Origin: Triplophysa rosa
Lineage: Eukaryota; Chordata; Actinopteri; Cypriniformes; Nemacheilidae
Assembly (NCBI RefSeq): GCF_024868665.1
Contig: NC_079896.1
Coordinates: 3,445,029-3,509,028, forward strand
Length of the DNA stretch: 64,000 bases
Direction: 5' to 3'
This document shows positions 37,086-48,670 of this stretch, piece after piece (position 1 is the stretch's first letter; every line of letters begins with the position of its first letter). The notes beneath the pieces were generated by a model that saw only the letters and a list, made by a program, of their open reading frames with translations, searched no databases and was not told where the DNA came from. The position numbers and the translations under genes were made by a program.

Positions 37086-37599
37086 ATTTATATGTATGTG
37101 TATATACTGTATGTACAGTATATGTTGCTTTAACATATTCTTATTTCAGCCCACTTATGTTATTCAATCAGAAGATCCGGAGGGACATTTTTAGTCATTC
37201 AGAAACTGTCAATAATTTTGTGTGTTCAGATATTCATGTTGTCAATTGAGCATAGGGTTTTAGAAAAACGCTATAACATGTTTATCAGCTTTGAAAGAGC
37301 AACCTTCAAAACAAGCAGGTAGTCCTGTTACACAGTTTGCAGGTGCAAATAATCTGACAGACAAACACACACACGACATGCACATATTGTTTTTGCTGTG
37401 TAAAGAGCTTAGGGCATCCTGAAACAGAGGCCTGAAATCTCAAGGGCACACGATTTATTTATGGAGTCACAAGGCCAGAATACAGTAGTAGATGGCAGAG
37501 CATATTTAATAGAAAGTATTTCCAAAATATCATCTTTTTTCTTCTTTTCTGTATAAGAACAGAATATCTCAGTATTACATCTATTTTTCCAAACAAATT

Positions 37600-38120
37600 C
37601 GGTAACAAAGCTTCAATTAGCTCTACAAAGGCCCAGTGCCGCTTTCAACCGCCGCTTTTCTATCGAAAAACAATCCCACAGTAAATATGCTAACGGTGAA
37701 GGTGACAATATCAACGCTAAGGTTGCGCTAGAGGATGTAGGACACAGGTGCGATGGTGAGCGCCGTGCCGTCCTTCTCTCTTTTGTCCCTTTAACGTGCT
37801 GCCGCGTTTAATCTTCAGGGTGCTAATATATACCGTCTATTAAAGGGGGGCTTGGGGGGAGCTGAATACCTCCCGGCTCATGATTAAGAATATTTATACC
37901 TCACCTCTCAGTCCCATCTGCACTGAGATTTTTCTCCTTTTCATAAATCACTGGGTTGAGGCAATTGCACACAGGCAGACTGGAATGGGATTTTACTGCC
38001 GGGAGGGAGATGGAGCTGAAATGAGAACGCTGGTTTGTTTTTAAACCAGAAGCGTGTTAACATGCGGGGAAATTTGGGCCACGTGCATGTTTAAGAACAT
38101 CTCAGATCTGTAGCACTCGG
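37600..38120. other. Repeat-poor block, possible regulatory DNA
   Basis: About 500 bp of unique sequence with raised GC content, including AT-rich MEF2-like words (CTAATATATACCG, AATATTTATACC) and an E-box CCACGTGC near 38080. No splice-flanked ORF is visible. The regulatory role is speculation based on the lack of repeats and the composition. Confidence 0.22.
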
Positions 38121-38532
38121 TTTGGTTGGTTGGTTCGTTTTCACAGAGCGGGCGATTACATTTCGTGAAAGACAATTTATGCAATATTAATGTCTTTTGT
38201 TGTTTATGCCTGTTTCAGTATAATTGAGATAACTGTATCACGCAGCGTGCCCAAGAGCTCACATCGTTTCCTCCTCCCACTGATATGTAAAGAGTCATCT
38301 ATCAGAGTCGTTTTATAGAGATTTGCGAGTAATTTTCCACCTCTTCTTTTGGATGATGTACTCTGATGATATTCTGTCGTGCCAGGCGCTTTGCATGGTT
38401 GCATCGCGATCAATAAGGTCATTAGGATTCCCTGACTGGGCTTTCCTCCTGTCCTATCCACCAATTCATCACTCGCTCCTTTGAGATGAAGACATGCAAT
38501 CCAAGACACCATGTAGAAGATAAAATGAAAAT

Positions 38533-38715
38533 TGTTTCATTATTTATTCGTTCTCATGTCATTCCAAACCTGTATGACTTTCTTGTGCAAAACACAAAAG
38601 AAGATATTTTGAAGAACGTTGGTAACCAAACGACATGGGCCCCCATTGACTTCCATATGGACACAAAACCACTGTGACATTTCTCAAAAGATCTTCTTTT
38701 GTGTTCCATGTATAG
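38533..38715. mobile_element. Angel-type MITE, derived subfamily, ends eroded
   Basis: CTCATGTCATTCCAAACCTG, AACACAAAAGAAGATATTTT and the central ACACAAAACCACTGTGACAT block are followed by TCTTCTTTTGTGTTCCATG. Both terminal TTAAAGG ends are lost. Confidence 0.65.
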
Positions 38716-41700
38716 CATAAACAGTACAGAATTAATTCAGGAATTTATGAAACAAACATGTCTGTGATGATGGAAGAGAAACACTTCTTCCAAGTTTTGA
38801 GAAATGTAATTACTCATTTTCCTGCATTCCAGTTTCAGGACATTTTTCTTAGTTTCTCTCTATTTGAAAATTGCTGATGCGTTTCTTGAGGGGTGTGATA
38901 GCTTCTCGATTGGTCTGAATGGCACTGGATCCCTTTCAGTCACAGGCCGTCCATTTTTATGTTAATGACATTTACGTGGCATTTAACAGATGGATACGGC
39001 TGACCTTTTGGTGTCTGATGAGGCTTGTGGTCAGATGATGGCTCTGCTCTAACATTTAACAACATCTGCCCATGCTGCTTTAGGTCGTTTCAATATGGGA
39101 CACATTCCCAAAATCAGGCGGTCCTTAAATAACTCCAAGCACACTCTAGTGAGTTTAAGTCCTTTTGTTGCTGTCACTCAAACTTTAGCAAAAAGTAAGT
39201 AATATGAGTACAATTATTATTGTGTTTTATTTGTTTTGTGGCTTGAATGGACAATATGATTTTGTGATTATATATATATATATAGTTTTTAAAACAAATA
39301 TGTTTTGGTAATATTTGTAGTTTAACATGACAGTGACCTCAAAAGAACCAGACTAAGCACTTGTATCGCCATTGCTGTGCTTGTCGGCTTTAGGGTTGAT
39401 CATTTTTTTAGTATATCTTTAAACTTTAGAATGAATCGTCGTAGTTTATTAGTTTGGTACGTCTCAGTGGTTACCTGAAGAGTCCTGCATTCAAAATTCT
39501 GAAGATGTTAAGAAATTAAACATGTTTATAAATTTAAAGATCTTTACTCCGTATAGCTACCTCTTTTTGAGGACGTTACGAGTCATTGCCTGGTTATACT
39601 TTTTGTCTATATTGCATTTTGATGACATAACGTGTTTACAATACAATTCATTATGAGATTGAACAAAGAGGCATCTTAATTATTGGTTGATGGTTATGCT
39701 GTTACAATATGGTTTTTGAAAGACGTTTGTCACAATCTGTTTAGGGTTGGAGGGTTTGAGAAGCAAGTTTATGGTACGCTATTATATGAAGCATTTATAA
39801 TGCATTATATAGATCCGAATCCAGCTCTTGTAAATGAAACAATAGCAGTAATTTATTTAAATCGCATGCAGCTTCAAATAGTTCGTGCCTAGTTTTATAA
39901 GGGGGGTTTTGAGCTGCAAACGCCATTTAAATAAGGAATATTTTCAAAAATAAACAGCTCAAGCCTCACACACCAGAAAAAGATTCTTGTTGCTTCTGGA
40001 TCATGCGTTCGACTCATGAGATCTAACCCAGTTTTACGTTGCTCTCCAGAGATGCTGATGCTAACTGGATTAAAATCATTAAGATCTGCTTGTATCCATT
40101 GTGCTTTTTCTGCTGGAAAATATAATGCTTTTATTTCAAAGGTTGCTCATTACGATCCATTCTAGGAATTATCGATGATATTTCTACTGTAATTGTCTCA
40201 CAAATTTGGCTTCATGCCCCAGGACCACTCATAATACTCTATAATAGGGGCACATGACCATAGATGGATATTTTATCGAACCAAGCTACTACAACGTTTC
40301 TTGCGTCACTCGGAGCGTTTCTCATTTTTCACCCTGTGATGTTTCGTCTTGATGTTTTGAAAGTTCCCCCGATCCATTCAGATTACAGTTCTTGCACCAT
40401 GGCCTTACGCGTGCAAATCATCACTGCAACATAAATCTTACACGTCACACACGGACCCAAATGGCATCCGGGAACGTATGTCTATATTTGATGTCATCTG
40501 CCTGACCTAGATAGGATTTGAAAGCTGGGATAATGTAAATGGAAATTCTTACCTTCCTGTCAGAGGCAGATTGGTTCCTCCCACCGGTAATATAGGGTTT
40601 TCTTAGACTCATTGATTTTGGCGTATGTATCTGAATTAGACTAAAATAATGCTAAGAGAAGGCAATAACAGCGTGCAGGTTTAAAGCCCTGTTGTAAATG
40701 CAAATACACGCAGAACTGTTGGTAGAATACGGTGAGAAAAATCATTTGATCAATGATGCTTGCACACACATGGCTGCTATGAATAATGCAATACATATAA
40801 ACAGAGTATATTCTATAAAAGTCAATACGATGTACTCGCTTTGCAACAATATTCACAGTTCACGAAAGAAAAATCCCAGATGAGATCTCTTTAATATCTC
40901 AATTATTTCTCCTAGACATCAGCGAGATTAAATGGAGAGCGAATGAAAACGTTGTTTTCCTGAAACAAGACCAAGAAATCTCACAAATGTCTCCATTAGA
41001 GTTTCAGAAGAGATCTCAACAATGTCACAAACTGAGCTCAGCTTTGTCAAGTCTGCAATTAAAAGTCAGTATTATTGAAGATCTCAATCTGAACTCATCA
41101 ATGCTCATCAAATTAATTTTACAGCTCTGTACTGTATTTGAACAACTATCTCGTTTATTTCTTTTTATTTCTCCTACGCAAACATCTAGGAGTAAGCTGA
41201 CAACTGAGATCTCCATCTCATGAGCTACATTAAACAGCAACATCTCTGAGCAATAGAAATTTCTACATCTAGCTCAATCCAAGTTAGAAAAGCATATCTC
41301 TTGTGTGCTTTTTTATGGCTTGAAGTCTGAAGTCTGATTAGAAATTATACTTCAAGTGTTTTAGTTCACGAATTGGAGCCGATGGGAGCCGTGCGCACGC
41401 TTTCCTTAATTTGCAATTATAACACCTTTCCTGCCTGCTGCCAGCTGTGAGCGCTTTCACTGCATTAGCAGAGTTTGATAACGCAAGCATCATTGTAGTC
41501 TCGTGTAGCCACGTTTATGACGACTTGCGTAAAGTCTAGTTCATGTGCTGTAGGGAATTCTGGAGAAGAACTGCCCGCTTTGACCAGAGATGTTCTAACC
41601 GATATGTAAAATGGCCAACCACGGTTCATTTTCGTTTTATGTCATCTGAAATAGATAATGCCACAATAATAGAACAGCACGGAAAATTCAAAACATACCA

Positions 41701-42187
41701 CAGCGGAGTTTGGACAGAGAACCAGGAAGTTGACCGTAGACCGTGTGAACCAAATTATTGTCCACAAAAGAAATCATAATATACAGACGCTGAAAAAATG
41801 AAGAGACCATTTCAAAATTATTTTCAGGTTTTCTCAATTTACTATTTTTGCGTTTAGGTAAAATGATCCTTTTTGTTTCATTCTGTGAACTACTAACAAT
41901 ATTTCTCCCAACATTCAAATAAACATATTGTTTACTTGCATCTATTCGCAGAAAACGAAAACTGGATAAACAGGTCAAGATGCTCTGTGTCTTTTCAGAC
42001 CTCAAATACTGCAAAGAAAACAAGTTAATATTCACTTTTAAGTGATACAACAGTAATATTTGAACATGTATTTAGGAAAAGTTCGAAATAATTTTTAATG
42101 TGATAACCTAAATTATTATTGAAATTTAACAGACACTGGACTGAAATGGCCAGAGATGTTTCAGAGATGGGTATATAGACGCAAAAG

Positions 42188-42344
42188 TTGACTTCCACTC
42201 ACTGTATGGACACAAACTGAGACATTTCTCAAAATATCTTCTTTTGTGTTCCATAAAGAAACAGTCAAAGACAGGTTTTGAATGACATGAGGGTGAATAA
42301 ATTATGATAATTCTCTTTATTTTGGGGCGAACTATCCCTTTAAG
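42188..42344. mobile_element. Angel-type MITE, 5'-truncated, derived subfamily
   Basis: The right arm is complete: GACACAAACTGAGACATTTC, AAAATATCTTCTTTTGTGTT, a GACATGAGGGTGAATAAATT block and the end GCGAACTATCCCTTTAAG. Confidence 0.65.
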
Positions 42345-43477
42345 TTGGTCCAGTCCAGTGATGATTTCTTTCTTTAATGCATTCGTCAATCGTCAGACAC
42401 TTATCCGAAGCAATATTCATAGCATTTTCAAGATACTTTGTTACGCCAACTTAAAAAAAACTCTAGTTTCACATAGCTCTCTCTCTCTCTCTCTCGTTCT
42501 CCTCTGGTTTCTATATGTTAAATCTGCCCCTCTCTTTTGCATAACTCACTGCAATTTACCATAACTGTTATCCCGTGTCGTGTCTATGGCAGTCACCGTT
42601 AACATATGTCTAACACGCCATCAACATTCATGCTGATTTTGGAGGTAACTGTTTTCCCAATGAAGAAGTTGATTTGGAAACTTAACACACGCACATGTGT
42701 TATGTTCTGGGTTAAAGCCTGTAGGGACAGTAGAGTGTAATCTCAGTCTACATAATGAATACGGGCACGTGGTCTTGCATCCGAGGCGCTCGGCATGCTG
42801 GTGTTTCCCAGCTCTGAGGTGCAGTTAAATCTGCACTGGGGGAAATATCCCTTCTTCTTGATATCTGTGTGGAAGTTTATGTGTGTGAGCGTGCACGCAT
42901 GCATTATGCAAGAGCGTTTTTTTAAGCACACGAACACATGCGACGGATGTTGAAATGTGTGCGCATCACCGGTGCGTTAACTGACATGTGTTTGTTTTTC
43001 CGTTGGATTGCATTGTGTGTTTTGAGTGCGAGCTGTCGAGTGTTTGTCTGTGTACATTACGTGTTTGTTTATAGGACACCTGGTGTGATAAATGAGACAC
43101 AGGGATGCTTTGCATGCGCCCAGGCTGGCCTGTTTCTGACAGCTCCTTTAGAACTACCAGGAGTATTGAGGGGAGGGGTGGGGGGTCTTGTTGTTTTGGA
43201 GCACACAAATTAAGGTGCTTTTCTCCAGCTAAAGGGCTTGAAATCTCGGCGCAATATAAATGGAAATACCGTGGCTTTTTTGATACCGCCATGACGCTGA
43301 CATATATATTTCTTTAATAAATAAGTAGACGGGTAACGAATGAGGTGAAGTACAGAGAGAGAAGGTGGGCGTAGTTGGGTGAGGTGCAGGATTCATTAAA
43401 ATCACGTTCCGTTGTTTGAAATGCCAAAGAGCAAGGGCAACATGCCTCTAGTGCTTTGTTAAAAAAAGACCTTTCCC

Positions 43478-43696
43478 TTCTTTTTTGAACACAAAAGAAT
43501 ATTGAATCGTGTGCAAAAGATATTTTGAAGAACGTTGGTAATCAAACAACACTGGCCCCCATTGATGTTCATTTTATGGCACAGACATTTCTCAAAATAT
43601 CTTCTTTTGTGTTTCACAGAAGAGTCGTGTAAACATTTTAAGCAACGTAAGGAATAAATTACAGATTTTTTTTTCCGGCGAACTGTCCCTTTAAGG
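43478..43696. mobile_element. Angel-type MITE, derived subfamily
   Basis: GAACACAAAAGAATATTGAA, GAAGAACGTTGGTAATCAAA and GCACAGACATTTCTCAAAAT are followed by the right end GCGAACTGTCCCTTTAAGG. The left terminal repeat is missing. Confidence 0.62.
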
Positions 43697-43739
43697 CCAT
43701 TGCGTGCATGCACACTGTAACATTCTTCAAGATATGATG

Positions 43740-44170
43740 TTTTATTAACAAAGCCCGGGAGGAGCACGTGCAGATAACTATCAATCTCACTAATCAGATA
43801 ACTAACCCGGCTGGCTTTCCATGACCAATCTCACAAATCAGATAACTAACCCGGCTGGTGTCCTATAACCAATCTCACCAATCATCCTTTTAGCTCGGGA
43901 AAAAAATCCCTACAAACAAGACGCTATACCCTCATTCTTTCTACATTTTCGCAGCATCCCTCCTCCACCCCAACTCCTCACCATCAGCCCGTTTTTACCA
44001 CAGTATAATGGGGGGAATGACCCAAGTCCAGGCACATACCGGGCCCGGGGCCCTCTCCCCGGACAATGGGCTGGCACTCCGAGTTCGGAGGAACAACCAA
44101 GCTCGGAGCCGTCTCACCGGGTCCCTTGTCATCCGTTCTTATTATCTGCGAGGCGAACTCGTGAAGTTAC
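43740..44170. other. GC-rich block of unknown origin
   Basis: This roughly 430-bp block stands out from its AT-rich, MITE-filled surroundings. It opens with a 44-bp tandem repeat and continues with CCC/GGG-rich sequence such as CGGGCCCGGGGCCCTCTCC near 44041. No ORF or splice structure is convincing. It could be the leader of a retroelement or another unrecognised mobile element. Confidence 0.35.
43782..43889. repeat. 44-bp tandem repeat, about 2.5 copies
   Basis: The word CAATCTCAC recurs at 43782, 43826 and 43870, exactly 44 bp apart. It is followed each time by an AATCA word and in the first two units by GATAACTAACCCGGCTGG. Confidence 0.8.
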
Positions 44171-44596
44171 TTTTTGCGTTTCCTTGAAAGAAAGTCACTT
44201 GGGTTTGGAAGAGCATAAGGTTATTAATAAATGATGACAGAATTTTCATTTCTGATATTTTAAACAGCAAAGACGACATTTTCTTCCAGAAAAGCCACAA
44301 ACACACACGTGATCGCAATTGTGGAAAACAAAATGCAAAGAGTAGTATATTAGCACTTCATTGTCGTGTTTGTCACACAACGTTCAATATAATCATACAC
44401 TGTGATTGCTCAAGTTAAAAAATGAAGAAAAAATGTGAAACTTAGTCAATCGCCACTCATGCATCTGTCTAAAAAAAAAGGCGCCAAATGAATGTTTATT
44501 TCAGCTACAGTATAATGTCACCCATCTGTTTGTTTTCATACCGCTAAATAATTCTCATCACTGAAATTCATTGACATCTCTAACGCTTTCAAATAT

Positions 44597-44602
<6 letters not shown>

Positions 44603-44643
<41 letters not shown>
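44603..44643 (+). repeat. (CT)n microsatellite
   Basis: About 20 units of uninterrupted CT. Confidence 0.93.
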
Positions 44644-44646
<3 letters not shown>

Positions 44647-44953
44647 CATTGTTTGACTGAACCCTACGTCAAGTGTTAGTCGAAGCCATCTGCATCTGAT
44701 AGATCGAAGAGTTAACTGCCAGAACGTGTAGAACGTGTTGCGTCACACTTAGCATATAGCGTGTTAAGAGATGCATTGGTCCTCTTGTCTCCCTCAAGGG
44801 CAGGTAGGGCTATAACCTAATCACAGTTAACACTGACAGAGTCTTATAGAGGCCATATAGAGTAAGAGAGAGAAATATATAGAGAGGTGACTTACGGCTG
44901 GGTCCCCTGACCTTTACCCTTGATAGGTTCACCTTTAATCTCTTCAACAGGGC

Positions 44954-45273
44954 TTAAAGTGATAGTTCACCCAAAAATGAGAATTCTGCCATCATTTACT
45001 CACCCTCTTTTGTCATTTCATACCTTTACGACTTTCTTTCTTCCTCAGAACACAAAAGAAGATATTTTGAAGAAAGTTGGTAACCGAACAGCGCTGGACC
45101 CCATTCACTTCAGATGTATGGACACAAAACCAATGCAAGTGAATGGGGGCCAGTTAACCACATTCTTCTAAATATCTTCTTTTGTGTTGTGCGGAAGAAA
45201 GAAAGTGATACAGGTTTGAAATTACAAAAGGGTGAGTAAATGATTTTAATTTTTGGGTGAAATATCCCTTTAA
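44954..45273. mobile_element. Full-length Angel-type palindromic MITE
   Basis: This is the most complete copy in the window. It starts TTAAAGTGATAGTTCACCC and ends GGGTGAAATATCCCTTTAA. Long mirrored arms include AACACAAAAGAAGATATTTT against AAATATCTTCTTTTGTGTTG, and CCCCATTCACTTCAGATG against CAAGTGAATGGGGGCC. The single strand would fold into one long hairpin. No ORF. Confidence 0.82.
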
Positions 45274-45971
45274 GGAGGTCAAATCATTTTTATAGTCTGG
45301 TGTTATTGTTGTTCTTGAACACGCTGCCTTTGACCACCTTTTTTTGGTCTGGAAATGTTAATGTTATGACCTCGCCTACGTTCAATTATTAAGATGCACG
45401 TTTTAGGATTTTACAGACAACCGATTCTATTCTTAGTCATTCCAAGTCATTGACACAATTGCTGTGATATAACAAAATATATTTGTTTTGCTTCTTAACA
45501 GATTTAGATGAGTTTCATTTCGCATGCTCTTCCACCTCTACTTTGTGCATGAGATGCTACAGTTTTCTCAGAAACAAGGTTGCGATTGAATGTGTGTTTG
45601 TGTACATCCTGTTGTGCATGTGGGTAGGTGAGTATAATTTCCCAATGGTTAAAATTGTTGGCAGGGTTGAGGTCGAGTCAACAGTTATTCCCATGGAAAT
45701 AGGTGCATGTCTTTTGAGCATGTTTGTTTTTCTGATTGCCATGACAGCAGCTGTTCTCATTGGTTGTGCTGTCTAATTAAATTGGAGATGCTGTAAAATC
45801 GGAGATGAGCACGATGCCATCCAGTACATTCAATAATATTGGCAAAACCTTGTTTTATTGCGGCTGCTAACAGGCGATGAATGTGAAATGAGGTTTCAAA
45901 GAGCAGCGAATCTCACAAACACATTTGGGTCATTTTTACCCCAAATAAAAAAAGTTGGGGGTAAAATGTGC

Positions 45972-46186
45972 TTAAAAGGCTAGCTCACCCAAAAATAGAA
46001 ATAACTTCAGAATTTACAGTACTCACCACTTATCCGTATGACTTATTTCTGCAGAACACAAAAGAAGATATTTTGAAGAACGCTGGCAACCAAACCTCCA
46101 TTGACTTCCATTGTATGGACACAAAGCCACCGAGACATTTCTTAAAATATCTAGTTTTTTTATTTTTGGGTGAACTGTCCCTTTAA
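45972..46186. mobile_element. Angel-type MITE, derived subfamily
   Basis: It starts TTAAAAGGCTAGCTCACCC and ends GGGTGAACTGTCCCTTTAA, with an internal deletion in the right arm. The central block GACACAAAGCCACCGAGACA marks the derived subfamily. Confidence 0.75.
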
Positions 46187-48400
46187 TTGCATTAAAATTA
46201 TGGTGCCATAGACCTTCAGTGGTCGACAGACAATAGTTTGTCTCAAACTTGGTTCACAAACTTGTTTACTTACACAATAATATTAACAAAATTCCGATCC
46301 AGTCTGTGAAAATCCAGCAAAAGTTGTTTTTTGGTGATTTACTGTTTTCTACATAAAGTCATCCTACATAATGTAAAGACCATACTGTGAAAATATAACC
46401 TTGCAAAACCTTATATCTTTAATATTCACTGAGAAATGCCATGTAAAAGATTGACATCAATGTAAAATTAATGGTTAAAATTAAAAAAATTTGATGCTCA
46501 TTATCTCAATTAGATTTTGAGACTTTTCTTGTTTTTCGCAGACTGGGTAACAATTAGTGGCTGTCTAAAATACAGTCTGACATGGGACTTTACATCATAT
46601 CTTCTGTCTTCCTAAAAAAAATTTCAATCTGCAGTAGTTTTTTTAACAGTTAACAGACTTTGACATGAAACAACCCCAATTGGGTATCACAACAGCACTG
46701 CTTGCCAAAAGCCAGACATTCAACAGAAATCCACACAGATCAATTTAGATTCTGTTGTTGGTAATAGGCATGTGCACTCTGACCTCTGGCAGTCCACAAT
46801 ATATTTCTCCTGTACTGGCCTGAAAGACCTTGTGAACCCAATGTGAACATGTAATGATCTCTAGCTTTTATGTTCACTGCCAGTAGTTTCCTGATCACTA
46901 GCCCCAAACCCCATTGATTTTCTGCTGTTGCTAGTTCACCAGCGAGCAAATAAGCGACACGGGCCAAGCTAATATTTGCTGGATTGTCTTGTCAAAGTGC
47001 TGTATTGTGTGGTTGGAGTTTGTATCTACATCACAGCTTGGTGTTCAAGAATTCGGTCTTAACGCCATACGGCCAGTTTAAAAAATATTTTGACTTAAAT
47101 GAAGTCCCTGTTAATAATTCATGGCTAATTGCAGGCTTATACAGAGGGCATGACCAAAATTGCTCATGCATATTTAAAAAGTCTTTTTTTTACAGAGATG
47201 AATCACCTCTGTAGTCTATTGATGGCTGCTGTCGTGCAAATAACCAGTTCAATCTCTGGTTTGCCAATCCCCACTTGTGCAATCCTGGAAGACATCAACG
47301 ACAGATCACCGTAAAGACGAGATTCCATTATCAGAAGGGGGAGATTGCTTAACATGGAGGACACAAATACACAAACATAACCGCAGTTCCCTCTTGAGAT
47401 TAGGTTAACCTGCGTAAGACAATAGGAGAGAGAGAAAGATTTTTTTGGTGTGTCTTTATGATGGCTGAATATGAAAATGTAACTGTACCACTCAGTCTCT
47501 CTTTGCGTCAGATCTTTTGTTTATTGAAAAGAGGACTGAGTGCAGGGACACATTCAAGGTACACAGCACAATTCTTCTCAAATCTGAAAAGAGGCAGTTT
47601 TTAGTACTGTCTGACGGATTTATCTGTGTCCTTGCGAACAGATTTTTCATAGTTGCGCCTTTTATTATGGTTGCAGTGGTGAAGGTTTTTCTGTTGAACA
47701 CTACAAGGACGAAAAAACGAAATGAAGAAGAAAAAGTCATTTGTGAAAGTTCAGGTTCATCGCTTTTCAGATCTTTTTACAGTTTAATCTCTACTGTCTT
47801 TATTTTCATAAACACAAAAGGGTTATTTCAATAACATGTCTTCCTCTATACATATGCCTTTCGTTGAAATTAAATAAACGTGTTGTGGAGATAACCGGTG
47901 CGGTACAATTGTGAAGATGTGATTCTGTTCAGAAGATAGGTCAGACTCGGGATGTTTTTCTTCTCTTTTGCGCGCGCGGTCATGCGCGCACCACTTCTGT
48001 ACCATGGAGAGCTCCACTGTGGTCACTGGACGCGCCGTGAATAAACCTCAACCAAAGCCACAAGAAAAACACTCAAGTGTTTAATAATAATCGATCTAAA
48101 GTGTAATATTACAACTGCAACGTATATATTAACGTATGTTTGCAAAAAATATCGCGTCAATATAATATTACAAGCAGCATTTGGTCTGTTTAACACTCGT
48201 CTGTTAGAAAATGTGTTCGTGACATTAATCATTTCGAACGCGTTTCATGACAACGTGTCTGTTCTTAAAAATCCAAGTATCATGAAGATTGCGCGTCGTT
48301 GTTTTTTGCAATCGATTTCTAACGTGGATACATGTGGGGTTTCACAGTAAATGCTTCCCAGTAGCATTCTGGTAACTTCACACGATTAGCGTCGAAAATT
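46187..48400. other. kcna3 upstream spacer
   Basis: Unique AT-rich sequence in which I see no exon or recognisable transposon. CpG density rises from about 47930 (GCGCGCGCGGTCATGCGCGC near 47971) toward the kcna3 promoter, so the distal promoter or CpG island probably begins there. Confidence 0.5.
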
Positions 48401-48469
48401 GCGCGCAACGAACGGCAAAACAAAACAGAGCGAGGTGGCGCGCAACTGGCATCAATGCCCGTGTTGCGT

Positions 48470-48575
48470 TCCGATTGGGCGAGCGGTGGAAATGTGTCAA
48501 GCATATGCTCGCCGTGGGCGGGAGTAGACATGTGTTTATAAAGCTCCGTGGGGCGGTGACAGTGTGTTAGTGTGC
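48470..48575 (+). promoter_or_regulatory. kcna3 core promoter: CCAAT, GC box, TATA
   Basis: An inverted CCAAT box (GATTGG, 48473-48478), a GC box (TGGGCGGGA, 48515-48523) and a TATA box (TATAAAG, 48537-48543) stand in the usual order and spacing. They predict a start site around 48567-48575 and a 5' leader of about 100 nt before the ATG at 48671. The order supports an intronless, directly promoted channel gene. The start site itself is inferred. Confidence 0.65.
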
Positions 48576-48670
48576 ACGACAGAAAGAGGTGGTCGTGTTA
48601 TCGCTTTCACATCACCCAATGTTTGGCAGGGGAGGCGGGTCGCCCTCTGCCGCTCCGCACCCTCACCTGT

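Larger units (their letters stand above)
36610..43477. other. Spacer, mostly unassigned
   Basis: I see no exon. It contains a tRNA-like SINE head (about 37018-37085), a repeat-poor GC-richer block (37600-38120), Angel-type copies (38533-38715, 42188-42344) and a short CT run near 42478. The parts 38720-42120 and 42500-43470 show no further feature I can name. Confidence 0.4.

Noticed and set aside
48572..48670. N-terminal extension of Kv1.3 from a GTG at 48572
   Set aside because: No ATG in that stretch. It lies at or near the predicted transcription start, and Kv1.3 proteins begin like the residues after 48671.
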